A stretch of 16,349 nt of DNA. It comes from Pontiella desulfatans. Lineage in GTDB: Bacteria > Verrucomicrobiota > Kiritimatiellia > Kiritimatiellales > Pontiellaceae. Positions 6,086-13,008 of this stretch are shown piece by piece; positions within the stretch are counted from its first letter, which is position 1; each line of letters opens with the position of its first letter. The position numbers and the translations under genes were made by a program. The notes under the pieces were generated by a model. The model was not told where the DNA came from, did not search any database, and was given only the letters and a program-made list of their open reading frames with translations. The DNA is taken from assembly GCA_029287275.1 (NCBI GenBank), contig JARFRL010000099.1, positions 1 to 16,349 on the forward strand, written 5' to 3'.

Positions 6086-7255
6086 TTATAGACCGTAGGC
6101 TTTGATGAAGCGCTCGGCGTCGAAGTGCTCCGCGAAGAGGTCGATGATGGATTGGTGCTTGAGTTTGTCGTAGAGCTGGAGCTTGGTGTTGCTGAAGCAT
6201 TTGTAGAGGGTGGCGTCGGTGTCCGCGGTGTCCTGCCGAACGGCGATGCACGGCAGGCAGCTGTTGGCCAGATGTTGCGTGCTTTCCTGATCCGGCATTT
6301 TATCGGTCGCGCAGGTAATGATAACCCCGCCGAGTTTTTCGCCCGGGAGGGTTCTGTTATAATCGATGATGCGTTTCAGGCGGCGATGGGAACCGGACGC
6401 GAGCACGGCGATGTCGCGCGGGCGCAGACTGGTTTCCGGGCTGAACACGTCGATGTCCTGCGAGATGATCTTCACTTTGCGGCACGGTTGGTGCCAGGCC
6501 CCCGCGCATTTTCCGCCTTTGATGGTGCGGTGATCCTTGAAGCTGTGGCTAATCAGATGCATGGAGGGGTTGTTGAGGTATTTCACGGTGGGCATGTAGC
6601 CGAAGACTTTCAACACGGGATCCCATTCCGGGAACACGCGGTCGAGCGCTTCCTCCGTGATCACTTCCTTCATCATGTCCACTTTCGCGGGCAGGACCTT
6701 GTTGAAGAGAACGCCCGCGACGCGGCTGTGATGATGGGAGAAGTAGGAGAGGTCCACTTCCAGCTCGTCGATGGTGCGGCCAATGCCGCCGCCGACGAGA
6801 TAGAGGATCTTCGCGTCGAGCAGGTTGGCCACGCGCGCGTTGGATAGTCCGACCACCGAGCCGACGCCCGGATGGCCCGTGCCTTCCGCGATGATCAGCT
6901 TTTTGTGGGAAAGCGACGCCATGGTTTCGTGGATGTTCTTCTCGAACTTCGCGGTGATCTCCCGCTGGTTGGCGCCCGTGATGTATTCGCGGGTGACGCC
7001 GGAGACCACGCGGACGGGAGAAAGCATCCCCATGTCCGGCATGTCGAGCCCGGTGAACTCCTTGACGATGCGCACGTCCTTGTCGATTCGCTCTCCGTTG
7101 GGCAGCGTGACCATTTCCTGCCCGACGGGTTTGAAGTAGCCGATATCCTTCGGATCGATGATCTTGCTGATCGCGGAGATCACGCCGAGGCTGGTGACGG
7201 TCTTGCCCGCGTGCTGACGTTCGCCCGCGATGAATACGACTGGGGGTTTACTCAT
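6086..7255 (-). CDS. Stand-alone BioD-like/DRTGG ATPase (phosphotransacetylase N-terminal-like)
   Basis: This 389-aa cytoplasmic protein begins with a P-loop, GERQHAGKT (residues 11-19, K18/T19), in a dethiobiotin-synthetase-like fold (VVFIAGERQHAGKTVTSLGV; EGTGHPGVGSVV; AGVLFNKV). The C-terminal third (about residues 270-389) resembles the DRTGG domain: GEKLGGVIITC, then CIAVRQDTADTD and YDKLKH. This pairing forms the regulatory N-terminal part of long phosphotransacetylases, but the catalytic acetyltransferase domain is absent. It therefore resembles the free-standing COG0857-type proteins, of unknown biochemical role. The ATG is preceded by GGAG 7 nt upstream and overlaps the end of the upstream flavoprotein gene by 8 bp, so the two are probably translationally coupled. 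It is not a biotin-pathway BioD on this evidence: no other bio gene is near. Confidence 0.85.
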   Translation of the reverse strand: MSKPPVVFIAGERQHAGKTVTSLGVISAISKIIDPKDIGYFKPVGQEMVTLPNGERIDKDVRIVKEFTGLDMPDMGMLSPVRVVSGVTREYITGANQREITAKFEKNIHETMASLSHKKLIIAEGTGHPGVGSVVGLSNARVANLLDAKILYLVGGGIGRTIDELEVDLSYFSHHHSRVAGVLFNKVLPAKVDMMKEVITEEALDRVFPEWDPVLKVFGYMPTVKYLNNPSMHLISHSFKDHRTIKGGKCAGAWHQPCRKVKIISQDIDVFSPETSLRPRDIAVLASGSHRRLKRIIDYNRTLPGEKLGGVIITCATDKMPDQESTQHLANSCLPCIAVRQDTADTDATLYKCFSNTKLQLYDKLKHQSIIDLFAEHFDAERFIKAYGL

Positions 7256-8996
7256 GGGAATTCTCCGAATTCGTTTCAGTGACTAGGGATACTTTTTGAA
7301 AAGTGATCGCGTCGACGGGGCAGGCCTTCAGGCACGCGCCGCAGCGGACGCATTCGTCTTGGTTGATCCAGATGAGGTTCATGTCGCTGACGCGGTCGGT
7401 GGCTTCCCACGAAACGGCGCGTCCCTCCTCGTCGTGCTCGATGGATTTGAGCATCAGGATGCATTCGGGGCGCGGCTTGGCTTTGAGGCACCAGTCGCAC
7501 TTGATGCATTTGTCCTGATCGATCTCGAATTTGAGGTGGCAGCGGTAACACCGCTTCGCCTCCTCGACCGCGGCGGTTTGGTCGTAGCCGGTTTCCACCT
7601 CGCTGGGCAGGTCGCGCCCCGCGACGGGACGCGTCGGCATCGGTTGCCGCGGAATGACGTCCATCTCGAAGGTTCGACCGGTCGTCGCGGCGTTTTCGAC
7701 GAGCACGCTTTTACCCGTTCGCTTTTCGCCCATCAGAAACGCGTCGACTTTTTCCGCGACGTCTTTGGCGTGGGCGATGGCGTCGATGAGCGAGCTGGCG
7801 CCGACGGCGTGGTCGCCGGCGGCGAACACTTTTTGGTATTGCTCGAACGACGCGAACTCCGTGGTCTCGCCTTCCCACGCGTGATCGGGGAACTGGCCGG
7901 TCGCGAGCAGCACGGTGTCCGCGCGCACGTCGAAGCGCTCATGCGTTCCGGTCCGATGAAACCGCATGCCGATCAGTTTTCCGTCGCGCTGAAGATAGGA
8001 GACCGGCGTCGCGTGGCATTCGAGCGGCACGCCTTCCGCGTCGAGCTCCTCGAGCTCGCCGGGCGTGACGCGCATGACGTCTTTGGAACGGCGGTACAAG
8101 ACCTTCAAGTCCCATTGGGCCGTTTTCGCGCCGAGCCGCTGGGCGGCGCGCGCGCAATCCATCGCCGTGAAGCCGCCGCCGATCACGATGACGTTCTCGC
8201 CGATCGCCGCGGCGCCGGTCTCGTTGACCTCCAGTAGAAAATCCAGCCCGTGGCGGATGCCCGCGAGCGAGTGGCCGGGAAGGTTCAGCAGGTTGGGCTT
8301 GAGCGTGCCGGCCGCGGCGATCACCGCGTCGTGATCCGCCAGCAACTGAACGAGCGAGCAGTCGGTTCCAATCGAAACGCCGCATCGGATCTCGACGCCG
8401 AGCCCGGTGATTTGCGCGAGCTCGCGGTCGATGATTTCCCGCGGCAGGCGAAACTCCGGGATGCCTTGGTTCAGCATGCCGCCGGGCGTCGCGTGTTTTT
8501 CATAGACCGTGACCGCGTGGCCCAACAGCCTCAGTTGCCGCGCGGCGGTCAGGCCCGCGACGCCGGCGCCGATGACCGCGACCTTTTTGCCGGAGTCCGG
8601 GAACCACGGCTCGAGCAGCACGGGCGCCTGTTCCGCGAAGTCGGCGGCGGAGCGTTTGGAGAAGCAGATCGCGACCGACTCGCCGAGGCCGTCGTAGCCA
8701 TGTCGGCAGGCGGCCTCGCACGGGCGCGAGCAGACGCGCCCGAGCGTCGCGGGAAAGACGTTGTCGATCAGGTTGATCCGATAGGCGTCGTCGAAGCGCT
8801 CCTCCGCGATCGCGGTCAGGTAGGCGGGGACGTCGGTTCCGGCGGGGCACGCTTTTTGGCATGGAACGCTTGTTTCCAGCCACTTGAAATCCTTCGCGGC
8901 GGAACCTTTTCCCGTCTTCACGGAGAGCTCCGCGGAGGGCGAATGCGGTCGTTTCAACGGTTTGAACAGCTTTTTGATCTGGCCTGAAAAATCCAT
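7248..8996 (-). CDS. GltD-like FAD/NAD(P) oxidoreductase with C-terminal 4Fe-4S ferredoxin domains
   Basis: This 582-aa protein has three parts. The N-terminal Fe-S region carries C46/C50 (CQKACPAGTDVPAYL) and C89/C93/C97 (CSRPCEAAC), as in the glutamate synthase small subunit. The FAD site is VAVIGAGVAGLTAARQL (residues 139-155) with PGGMLNQGIPEFRLP, and the pyridine-nucleotide site is VIVIGGGFTAMDCARAA (269-285), with AAGDHAVGASSL closing the flavin fold. The C-terminal ferredoxin part has CIKCDWC plus C512, and CVRCGACLKACPVD. It should pass electrons between NAD(P)H and Fe-S or ferredoxin partners; the true acceptor is unknown and no glutamate synthase large subunit is nearby. I chose ATG 8996 (AGGA 9 nt upstream) because the longer start at 9119 would run into the divergent regulator gene and adds residues foreign to the family. 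The first ferredoxin motif has an unusual CX2CX2CX8C spacing. Confidence 0.9.
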   Translation of the reverse strand: MDFSGQIKKLFKPLKRPHSPSAELSVKTGKGSAAKDFKWLETSVPCQKACPAGTDVPAYLTAIAEERFDDAYRINLIDNVFPATLGRVCSRPCEAACRHGYDGLGESVAICFSKRSAADFAEQAPVLLEPWFPDSGKKVAVIGAGVAGLTAARQLRLLGHAVTVYEKHATPGGMLNQGIPEFRLPREIIDRELAQITGLGVEIRCGVSIGTDCSLVQLLADHDAVIAAAGTLKPNLLNLPGHSLAGIRHGLDFLLEVNETGAAAIGENVIVIGGGFTAMDCARAAQRLGAKTAQWDLKVLYRRSKDVMRVTPGELEELDAEGVPLECHATPVSYLQRDGKLIGMRFHRTGTHERFDVRADTVLLATGQFPDHAWEGETTEFASFEQYQKVFAAGDHAVGASSLIDAIAHAKDVAEKVDAFLMGEKRTGKSVLVENAATTGRTFEMDVIPRQPMPTRPVAGRDLPSEVETGYDQTAAVEEAKRCYRCHLKFEIDQDKCIKCDWCLKAKPRPECILMLKSIEHDEEGRAVSWEATDRVSDMNLIWINQDECVRCGACLKACPVDAITFQKVSLVTETNSENSHE

Positions 8997-9034
8997 CGCC
9001 GAGTATCCTAATCGCCGGAAAGGGGATTGCGAGC

Positions 9035-9064
9035 TATTTAGACGCCGTCTTAAAACGGCCGAAA
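9035..9064 (-). promoter_or_regulatory. Possible promoter of the flavoprotein operon
   Basis: On the - strand, TTTCGG (9059-9064) and TAAATA (9035-9040) are separated by 18 nt and could serve as -35 and -10 elements. The -35 is poor. The palindrome at 9044-9059 lies within this spacer and would block polymerase if bound. Speculative. Confidence 0.3.
9044..9059. promoter_or_regulatory. 16-bp palindrome, candidate operator of the DtxR-family regulator
   Basis: GCCGTCTTAAAACGGC is symmetric at seven of eight base pairs (arms GCCGT/ACGGC, core TTAA, one C/A mismatch). It lies near the middle of the 121-bp region between the start codons at 8996 and 9118. DtxR-family dimers bind palindromes of this general size between divergent genes. 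The sequence does not match the classical DtxR or MntR boxes, so the link rests on position and symmetry. Confidence 0.5.
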
Positions 9065-9080
9065 TAACGAACGTGTTGAG

Positions 9081-9110
9081 TTGAGGGGTCCGCGGGCGAA
9101 ATGGTAATAC
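9081..9110 (+). promoter_or_regulatory. Possible sigma-70-type promoter for a leaderless regulator mRNA
   Basis: TTGAGG (9081-9086) and TAATAC (9105-9110) are 18 nt apart. The expected transcription start, 6-8 nt after the -10, falls on or next to the ATG at 9118. No Shine-Dalgarno sequence precedes that ATG, which agrees with a leaderless transcript. Confidence 0.45.
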
Positions 9111-9117
9111 TTTCCTC

Positions 9118-9603
9118 ATGAGCAGTTCCGAACTTAGCGCCAGTCTTGAAGACTATCTGGAAACGATCTTCTTTCTTTCCAGAGAGGATGGAAAGGCGCG
9201 CCCGAAGGATATCGCGACGCGCATGCGCGTGCGGGCGGCGTCGGTGACCGGCGCGTTGAAGGCGCTGGCCGAGAAGGGCTTGGTGAACTACGCGCCCTAC
9301 GCCTCCGCGACGCTGACGGAGCGGGGCCGCGAGGTGGCCTCGAAGATCGCGGTGAAGCACGAGGCGTTGCTGCACTTTTTCACGCAGGTGCTCGGGATCG
9401 AGGCCGCGGAGGCCGAGGAGTTCGCCTGTTCGATGGAGCACACGATTCCCGACCATATCCTGCAACGCTTCGTCCGCTTCGCCGAGTACACCGAGAAATG
9501 CCCCAACTTCAACGCCAACTGGCAGGACAACGCGGAGGAATATTTCTGCCGCGCGCTGGGGTGCGATTCGTCGCGCTGCGAAAAGTGTAATTTGGTTGAT
9601 TAG
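9118..9603 (+). CDS. DtxR/MntR-family metal-dependent transcriptional regulator
   Basis: This 161-aa protein has the family layout: SLEDYLETIFFL at the N-terminus, a winged helix-turn-helix (KDIATRMRVRAASVTGALKALAEKGLVNY, read across residues 30-58), and a dimerisation/metal domain (KHEALLHFFTQVLGI; FACSMEHTIPDHIL). Putative metal ligands by alignment from memory are D12, E15, H81, C104, E107 and H108. D12 is MntR-like and C104 is DtxR-like, so the metal cannot be assigned. No C-terminal SH3/FeoA-like domain is present. Instead there is a cysteine-rich tail: C128, C144, C149, C154 and C157. An in-frame stop at 9082 and the absence of GTG or TTG codons leave ATG 9118 as the only sensible start. 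Likely a repressor of the divergent Fe-S flavoprotein operon and of itself. Confidence 0.92.
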   Translation: MSSSELSASLEDYLETIFFLSREDGKARPKDIATRMRVRAASVTGALKALAEKGLVNYAPYASATLTERGREVASKIAVKHEALLHFFTQVLGIEAAEAEEFACSMEHTIPDHILQRFVRFAEYTEKCPNFNANWQDNAEEYFCRALGCDSSRCEKCNLVD

Positions 9604-9604
9604 G

Positions 9605-9621
9605 TTTTCCGCCGCGGAAAA
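9605..9621. terminator. Short inverted repeat between convergent genes
   Basis: TTTTCCG (9605-9611) and CGGAAAA (9615-9621) form a 7-bp stem with a 3-nt loop in the 18-bp gap between the regulator and the hybrid kinase gene. It could act in both directions because A/T pairs end the stem, but no separate T-tract follows on either strand. Confidence 0.3.
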
Positions 9622-12144
9622 TCAACCCAGGTGTCGACGCAGCATCTCGAACAGCGCCTCTTTCTTCACCGGCTTCGACACATAGTCGTCCATGCCCGCC
9701 TCGATGCATTTCTCGCGGTCGCCCTGCATCGCGTTCGCGGTGAGGGCGACGATCGGAACGTGGGCGCCGGCGGCGCTCGATTCCTCGTGCTCGCGAATGC
9801 GGCGCGCCGCCTCGTAGCCATCCATGCGCGGCATCTGGCAGTCCATGAAGATCAAATCGTATTCCACGCCCGAGGTCACCTTGCGCAGGGCCTGCTCGCC
9901 GTTCTCCGCGACGTCGACGTCGAACCCGCCCTTCATGAGCATGCGCTTCGCGACGGTTTGGTTGACCACGTTGTCTTCCGTGACGAGGACGCGGCGCGCG
10001 CCCGCGCTCGCGAGGGCCGAGAGCTTCACCTCCGGTCGGGCGTCGGCGGTCCGAGGCGGATGCGCGCCGATCGCCTCGAGCTCGTAGCCCAGCGCGTCGG
10101 CGGTTTTCGCCAGGAGATTGTTGAGGCGGATCGGCTTCACTAGATTGGTCGCGAGGCCGGCGTGATCCAGCGAGCGGAAGTCCCGGTTCGTGATGGAGCA
10201 GATGATGAACAGCGTGAGGTTTTCGAACTCCGGATCGCTGAAGAACGGGTTGTCGGCGTCGTACGCGAGGTATTCCTCGATCAGCACGACCTTGTAGTCG
10301 TTGCTCCGAATCTTCTCCGCGGCGTCGTTCATCGAACCGGCGGTCTCGACCTTGAGGCCCCAATGGTTGAGCCATTCCGCGAGCGCCTGGCCCATGATTT
10401 TCTTCTCGTCGATCACGAGGGCCGACTCGCCCTTGAAGACGGCGCGGTCGATGTTCGCGGCGCGCGCGCGATCGGCGACCGGCATGTTGAGGCGGAACCA
10501 GAACGCGGAGCCTTTTCCCAGCTCGCTTTCCATGCCGATCTTTCCGCCCATAAGGCCGACCAACTGCTTGCAGATCGCGAGGCCGAGGCCCGTTCCGCCA
10601 TATTCGCGGGTGGTCGACGAGTCGCCTTGCGAGAACTTCTGGAAGAGCTGCGGCAGCTCCTCGCGCGAAACGCCGATGCCCGTGTCCGTGACGGAAAAGT
10701 TGATGCTGGTTTCCGTGTCCGTGCCCGCGACGGGTTCGATGTCGATGTAGACGTATCCTTCGCGGGTGAACTTCAGGGCGTTGCTGGCGAGGTTCGTCAG
10801 CACCTGCCGGACGCGGCCCGCGTCGCCCACGACGAACGGGGGCGTGTTGGGCGCGAAGCGCAGGATGAGATCGATCCCTTTCTCCAACGCGGTGGGGGTC
10901 AGCAGCTCGGTGAGATGCTCGCAGGTTTCGCGCAGGTCGAAGGGTTGCAGTTCGAGATCGAGCTTGCCGGCCTCGATTTTAGAGAAGTCGAGAATGTCGT
11001 TGAGCAGCGTGAGCAGGGCGTCGCCCGAGGTCTGCACGATGCGCAGGTATTCGCGTTGCTCGCCGGTGAGCTGGGTGTCGCGAAGCAGGCTGGTGGTGCC
11101 GATGATGCCGTTCATCGGCGTGCGGATCTCATGACTCATGCTGGCGAGGAAGTCGGATTTGGCGCGGGTGGCCTGCTCGGCCTTCTCGCGGGCGAGGAGC
11201 AATTGGCGGTTGGCCTGCTCGAGGCTGTCGCGCGCGTCGTTGGCGTCTTCCATCATGCCCATGATGATGTGTTGGTTTTCCTCCAGCTCGCGGCTGCGTT
11301 TGTCGAGCAGGCGGTTGGCCTCTTTCATCTCGAGCTCGTATTCCTTGCGGTCGGTGATCTCCAGCAAGGTGCCAACCACGCGCTTGGGTTTGCCTTCGGC
11401 CACGCGGTCGATCACGCGGCCGCGGTCGAGCACCCAGATCCAGGCGTTGTCGGCGCGGCGCAGGCGGTACTCGCAGGCGTAGGTGTCGGCCTTGCCGTCC
11501 AAGTGCGCGGCGAGCGTTTTGGCGACCGTCTCCGCGTCGTCGACGTGGATCTGTTTTTCGCGCCAGTTGAAGTCGGGCGCGAGGTTCTCGAGTTGGTAGC
11601 CGAGCATGGACGCGAAGCGCTCGTTGAAAATCTGCTTTCCGGTGTCGACGTCCCAGTCCCAATATCCCAGATCGCCGCCATGTAGAATGAGCTCCATGTT
11701 GTCGCGGGCGCGCGCCGCGTCGGTTTCGGCGCGCTTGCGATCGGCGATCTCGCGTTTGAGCTCGGCGTTGTAGCGCTCGGCGTCCTCCATGATGCTGAGC
11801 AGGGCCTTGCGGTGCTTTTTCAGGTCGAGCGTCTCGGTTTCGAGAAACTCGTTGGCCTTCATCAGCTCTTGAACCACTTCGAGGTTTTCGTGGATCTCGC
11901 TGTTGCGCGCGTACTCGTCTTTTTCGAGGTGGATGCCGACGAGCCGACCCAGCATGTAGCCGAGCAGGACGATCAGGAAGATCGTGGCGCCCACGAAAAA
12001 CGGAAAGTTGGCCCCGGCGGTTTTCGAGAGCGAGTAGATCGCGCCCGCGAGAAACAGCGCGGCCACGGCGATCGTCAGGGCGAAGAGGCGGGCGAGGCGC
12101 TTGCTGACGTGGGGGTCTTTGTTGATGGGTTTTTCGGCCGTCAT
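9622..12144 (-). CDS. Hybrid histidine kinase with PAS, pseudo-receiver and receiver
   Basis: This 840-aa inner-membrane protein has two N-terminal helices (about residues 20-38 and 48-70) with almost no periplasmic loop. A coiled coil (80-145) follows, then one PAS domain (about 146-267, ending VVGTLLEITDRKEYE) and a second coiled coil. The kinase core has SMSHEIRTPMNGIIG with H338, an N-box around N450-N455 (VLTNLASNALKFT), G1 DTGIG (487-491) and G2 GGTGLGLAICKQLVG. The first receiver-like domain (573-683) has glutamate E623 where the phospho-accepting aspartate should be. The second (718-839) is intact, with E723/D724, D768 in FMDCQMPRMDG, and K824. No HPt or output domain is present, so its phosphate must go to, or come from, a protein encoded elsewhere. 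It lies 3 bp after the preceding gene without a clear ribosome site, implying coupled translation. The signal probably enters through partner sensors encoded just upstream. Confidence 0.93.
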   Translation of the reverse strand: MTAEKPINKDPHVSKRLARLFALTIAVAALFLAGAIYSLSKTAGANFPFFVGATIFLIVLLGYMLGRLVGIHLEKDEYARNSEIHENLEVVQELMKANEFLETETLDLKKHRKALLSIMEDAERYNAELKREIADRKRAETDAARARDNMELILHGGDLGYWDWDVDTGKQIFNERFASMLGYQLENLAPDFNWREKQIHVDDAETVAKTLAAHLDGKADTYACEYRLRRADNAWIWVLDRGRVIDRVAEGKPKRVVGTLLEITDRKEYELEMKEANRLLDKRSRELEENQHIIMGMMEDANDARDSLEQANRQLLLAREKAEQATRAKSDFLASMSHEIRTPMNGIIGTTSLLRDTQLTGEQREYLRIVQTSGDALLTLLNDILDFSKIEAGKLDLELQPFDLRETCEHLTELLTPTALEKGIDLILRFAPNTPPFVVGDAGRVRQVLTNLASNALKFTREGYVYIDIEPVAGTDTETSINFSVTDTGIGVSREELPQLFQKFSQGDSSTTREYGGTGLGLAICKQLVGLMGGKIGMESELGKGSAFWFRLNMPVADRARAANIDRAVFKGESALVIDEKKIMGQALAEWLNHWGLKVETAGSMNDAAEKIRSNDYKVVLIEEYLAYDADNPFFSDPEFENLTLFIICSITNRDFRSLDHAGLATNLVKPIRLNNLLAKTADALGYELEAIGAHPPRTADARPEVKLSALASAGARRVLVTEDNVVNQTVAKRMLMKGGFDVDVAENGEQALRKVTSGVEYDLIFMDCQMPRMDGYEAARRIREHEESSAAGAHVPIVALTANAMQGDREKCIEAGMDDYVSKPVKKEALFEMLRRHLG

Positions 12145-12147
12145 GCG

Positions 12148-13008
12148 TTAGTCGGTTCGATCGATGTTGTATCGTTTGGTTCGTTTCAGCTGTTCGAGCA
12201 GAACGTTGACTTCCTTCTTCAGCTCGATGACGCGCGATTCGCGGCCGGCGCTCACCGCGTTGAATCGTTCCAGGTCGTGAATGGCGTCCTTGAGTTCCTC
12301 TTCGCGCCGCCGTTGCTGGCCCACGTCTTTACGCAGGCGCGCGTTCATTTCGGAAAGGTTTTTGGCGGCTCTTTTCTGCGCGCGGTTGTAGAGCGTGATC
12401 AGCGGAACGACCATGACGAGCAGGAACGCGCCGGCGACATACGCGCGAATCGCCTGTTCTCGCAGCAGCCCGCTTTCGTGATCCGTTTTCATGGCGGCCA
12501 AATAGACGACGCCGGCTCCCGCCCCCTCGTCGAGGTAAAGCGCCGCGACGCGGATTCGACCCAGTTTCGGGTCGTCCAAAGAGAGCGTCGCCAGACCGCC
12601 GCCGGTTGATTCGGCGAGATCCAACCCGAGCGCGCCGACGCTCGCGGGCAGGCTCGGGGCGCCGCCCACAACCAGGGAAAAGGTCTCGGCGCCGTCGCTC
12701 GCGGTGGCGCCGACGGCGGCGAGCCGACAGTTTTTCGCGTAGCGCGCCAGTTTGTTCCTGATTTCCGCGTTCGGGGAATTGGTGGTGTTTTCGTGTTCGG
12801 CCGACGTGGCGAGGCGTTTCGGGTCGATCATCTCGCGGACCGAAAAGACGGCGTCTTTCAGCACGCGATCGTCGCGCTCGAGCAACGAGGAGCGGTTTTG
12901 CAGGTAGAACCAGGCGGAGAACGCGGCCACGCCGGCCACGTAGGCCATCGCCGCGATGGCGAAGCTTCCGTAGGTCCTCTTTCCCTGGTTGGTTCTCGTC
13001 GCGTTCAT
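12148..13008 (-). CDS. Two-TM sensor protein with periplasmic domain and C-terminal coiled coil, no kinase
   Basis: This 286-aa protein has a transmembrane helix at about residues 15-36, a periplasmic region of about 150 residues (37-187) and a second helix (about 188-207). A cytoplasmic coiled coil to the end follows. The tail (246-280) contains LERFNAVSAGRESRVIEL then KKEVNVLLEQLKRTKRY, closely matching the tail of the PAS protein encoded just upstream. No kinase, cyclase or methyl-accepting domain is present. Topology resembles the sensing half of a histidine kinase or a dCACHE/CHASE-type receptor, but I cannot name the periplasmic fold. Its ATG overlaps the upstream stop (ATGA, 13005-13008), and the hybrid kinase begins 3 bp after its own stop. 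The most economical reading is a receptor subunit of that kinase; this is inference. Confidence 0.85.
   Translation of the reverse strand: MNATRTNQGKRTYGSFAIAAMAYVAGVAAFSAWFYLQNRSSLLERDDRVLKDAVFSVREMIDPKRLATSAEHENTTNSPNAEIRNKLARYAKNCRLAAVGATASDGAETFSLVVGGAPSLPASVGALGLDLAESTGGGLATLSLDDPKLGRIRVAALYLDEGAGAGVVYLAAMKTDHESGLLREQAIRAYVAGAFLLVMVVPLITLYNRAQKRAAKNLSEMNARLRKDVGQQRRREEELKDAIHDLERFNAVSAGRESRVIELKKEVNVLLEQLKRTKRYNIDRTD

Noticed and set aside
6125..6847. + strand frame of 240 codons opposite the BioD-like ATPase
   Set aside because: Shadow frame with no domain; the - strand protein has a P-loop and coherent fold motifs.
6086..7255. Calling the ATPase a dethiobiotin synthetase (bioD)
   Set aside because: It is much longer than BioD, carries a DRTGG-like C-terminal domain and has no biotin genes nearby.
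8997..9119. N-terminal extension of the flavoprotein to ATG 9119
   Set aside because: The extra 41 residues are unlike the family, overlap the divergent regulator start and cover its promoter region; ATG 8996 has a ribosome site.
10162..11685. Long + strand frame of 507 codons opposite the hybrid kinase
   Set aside because: It is antisense to a clear kinase with all boxes intact, and its translation (Val/Gly/Ala/Arg/Glu-rich, no domain) is what GC-rich third-position bias produces.
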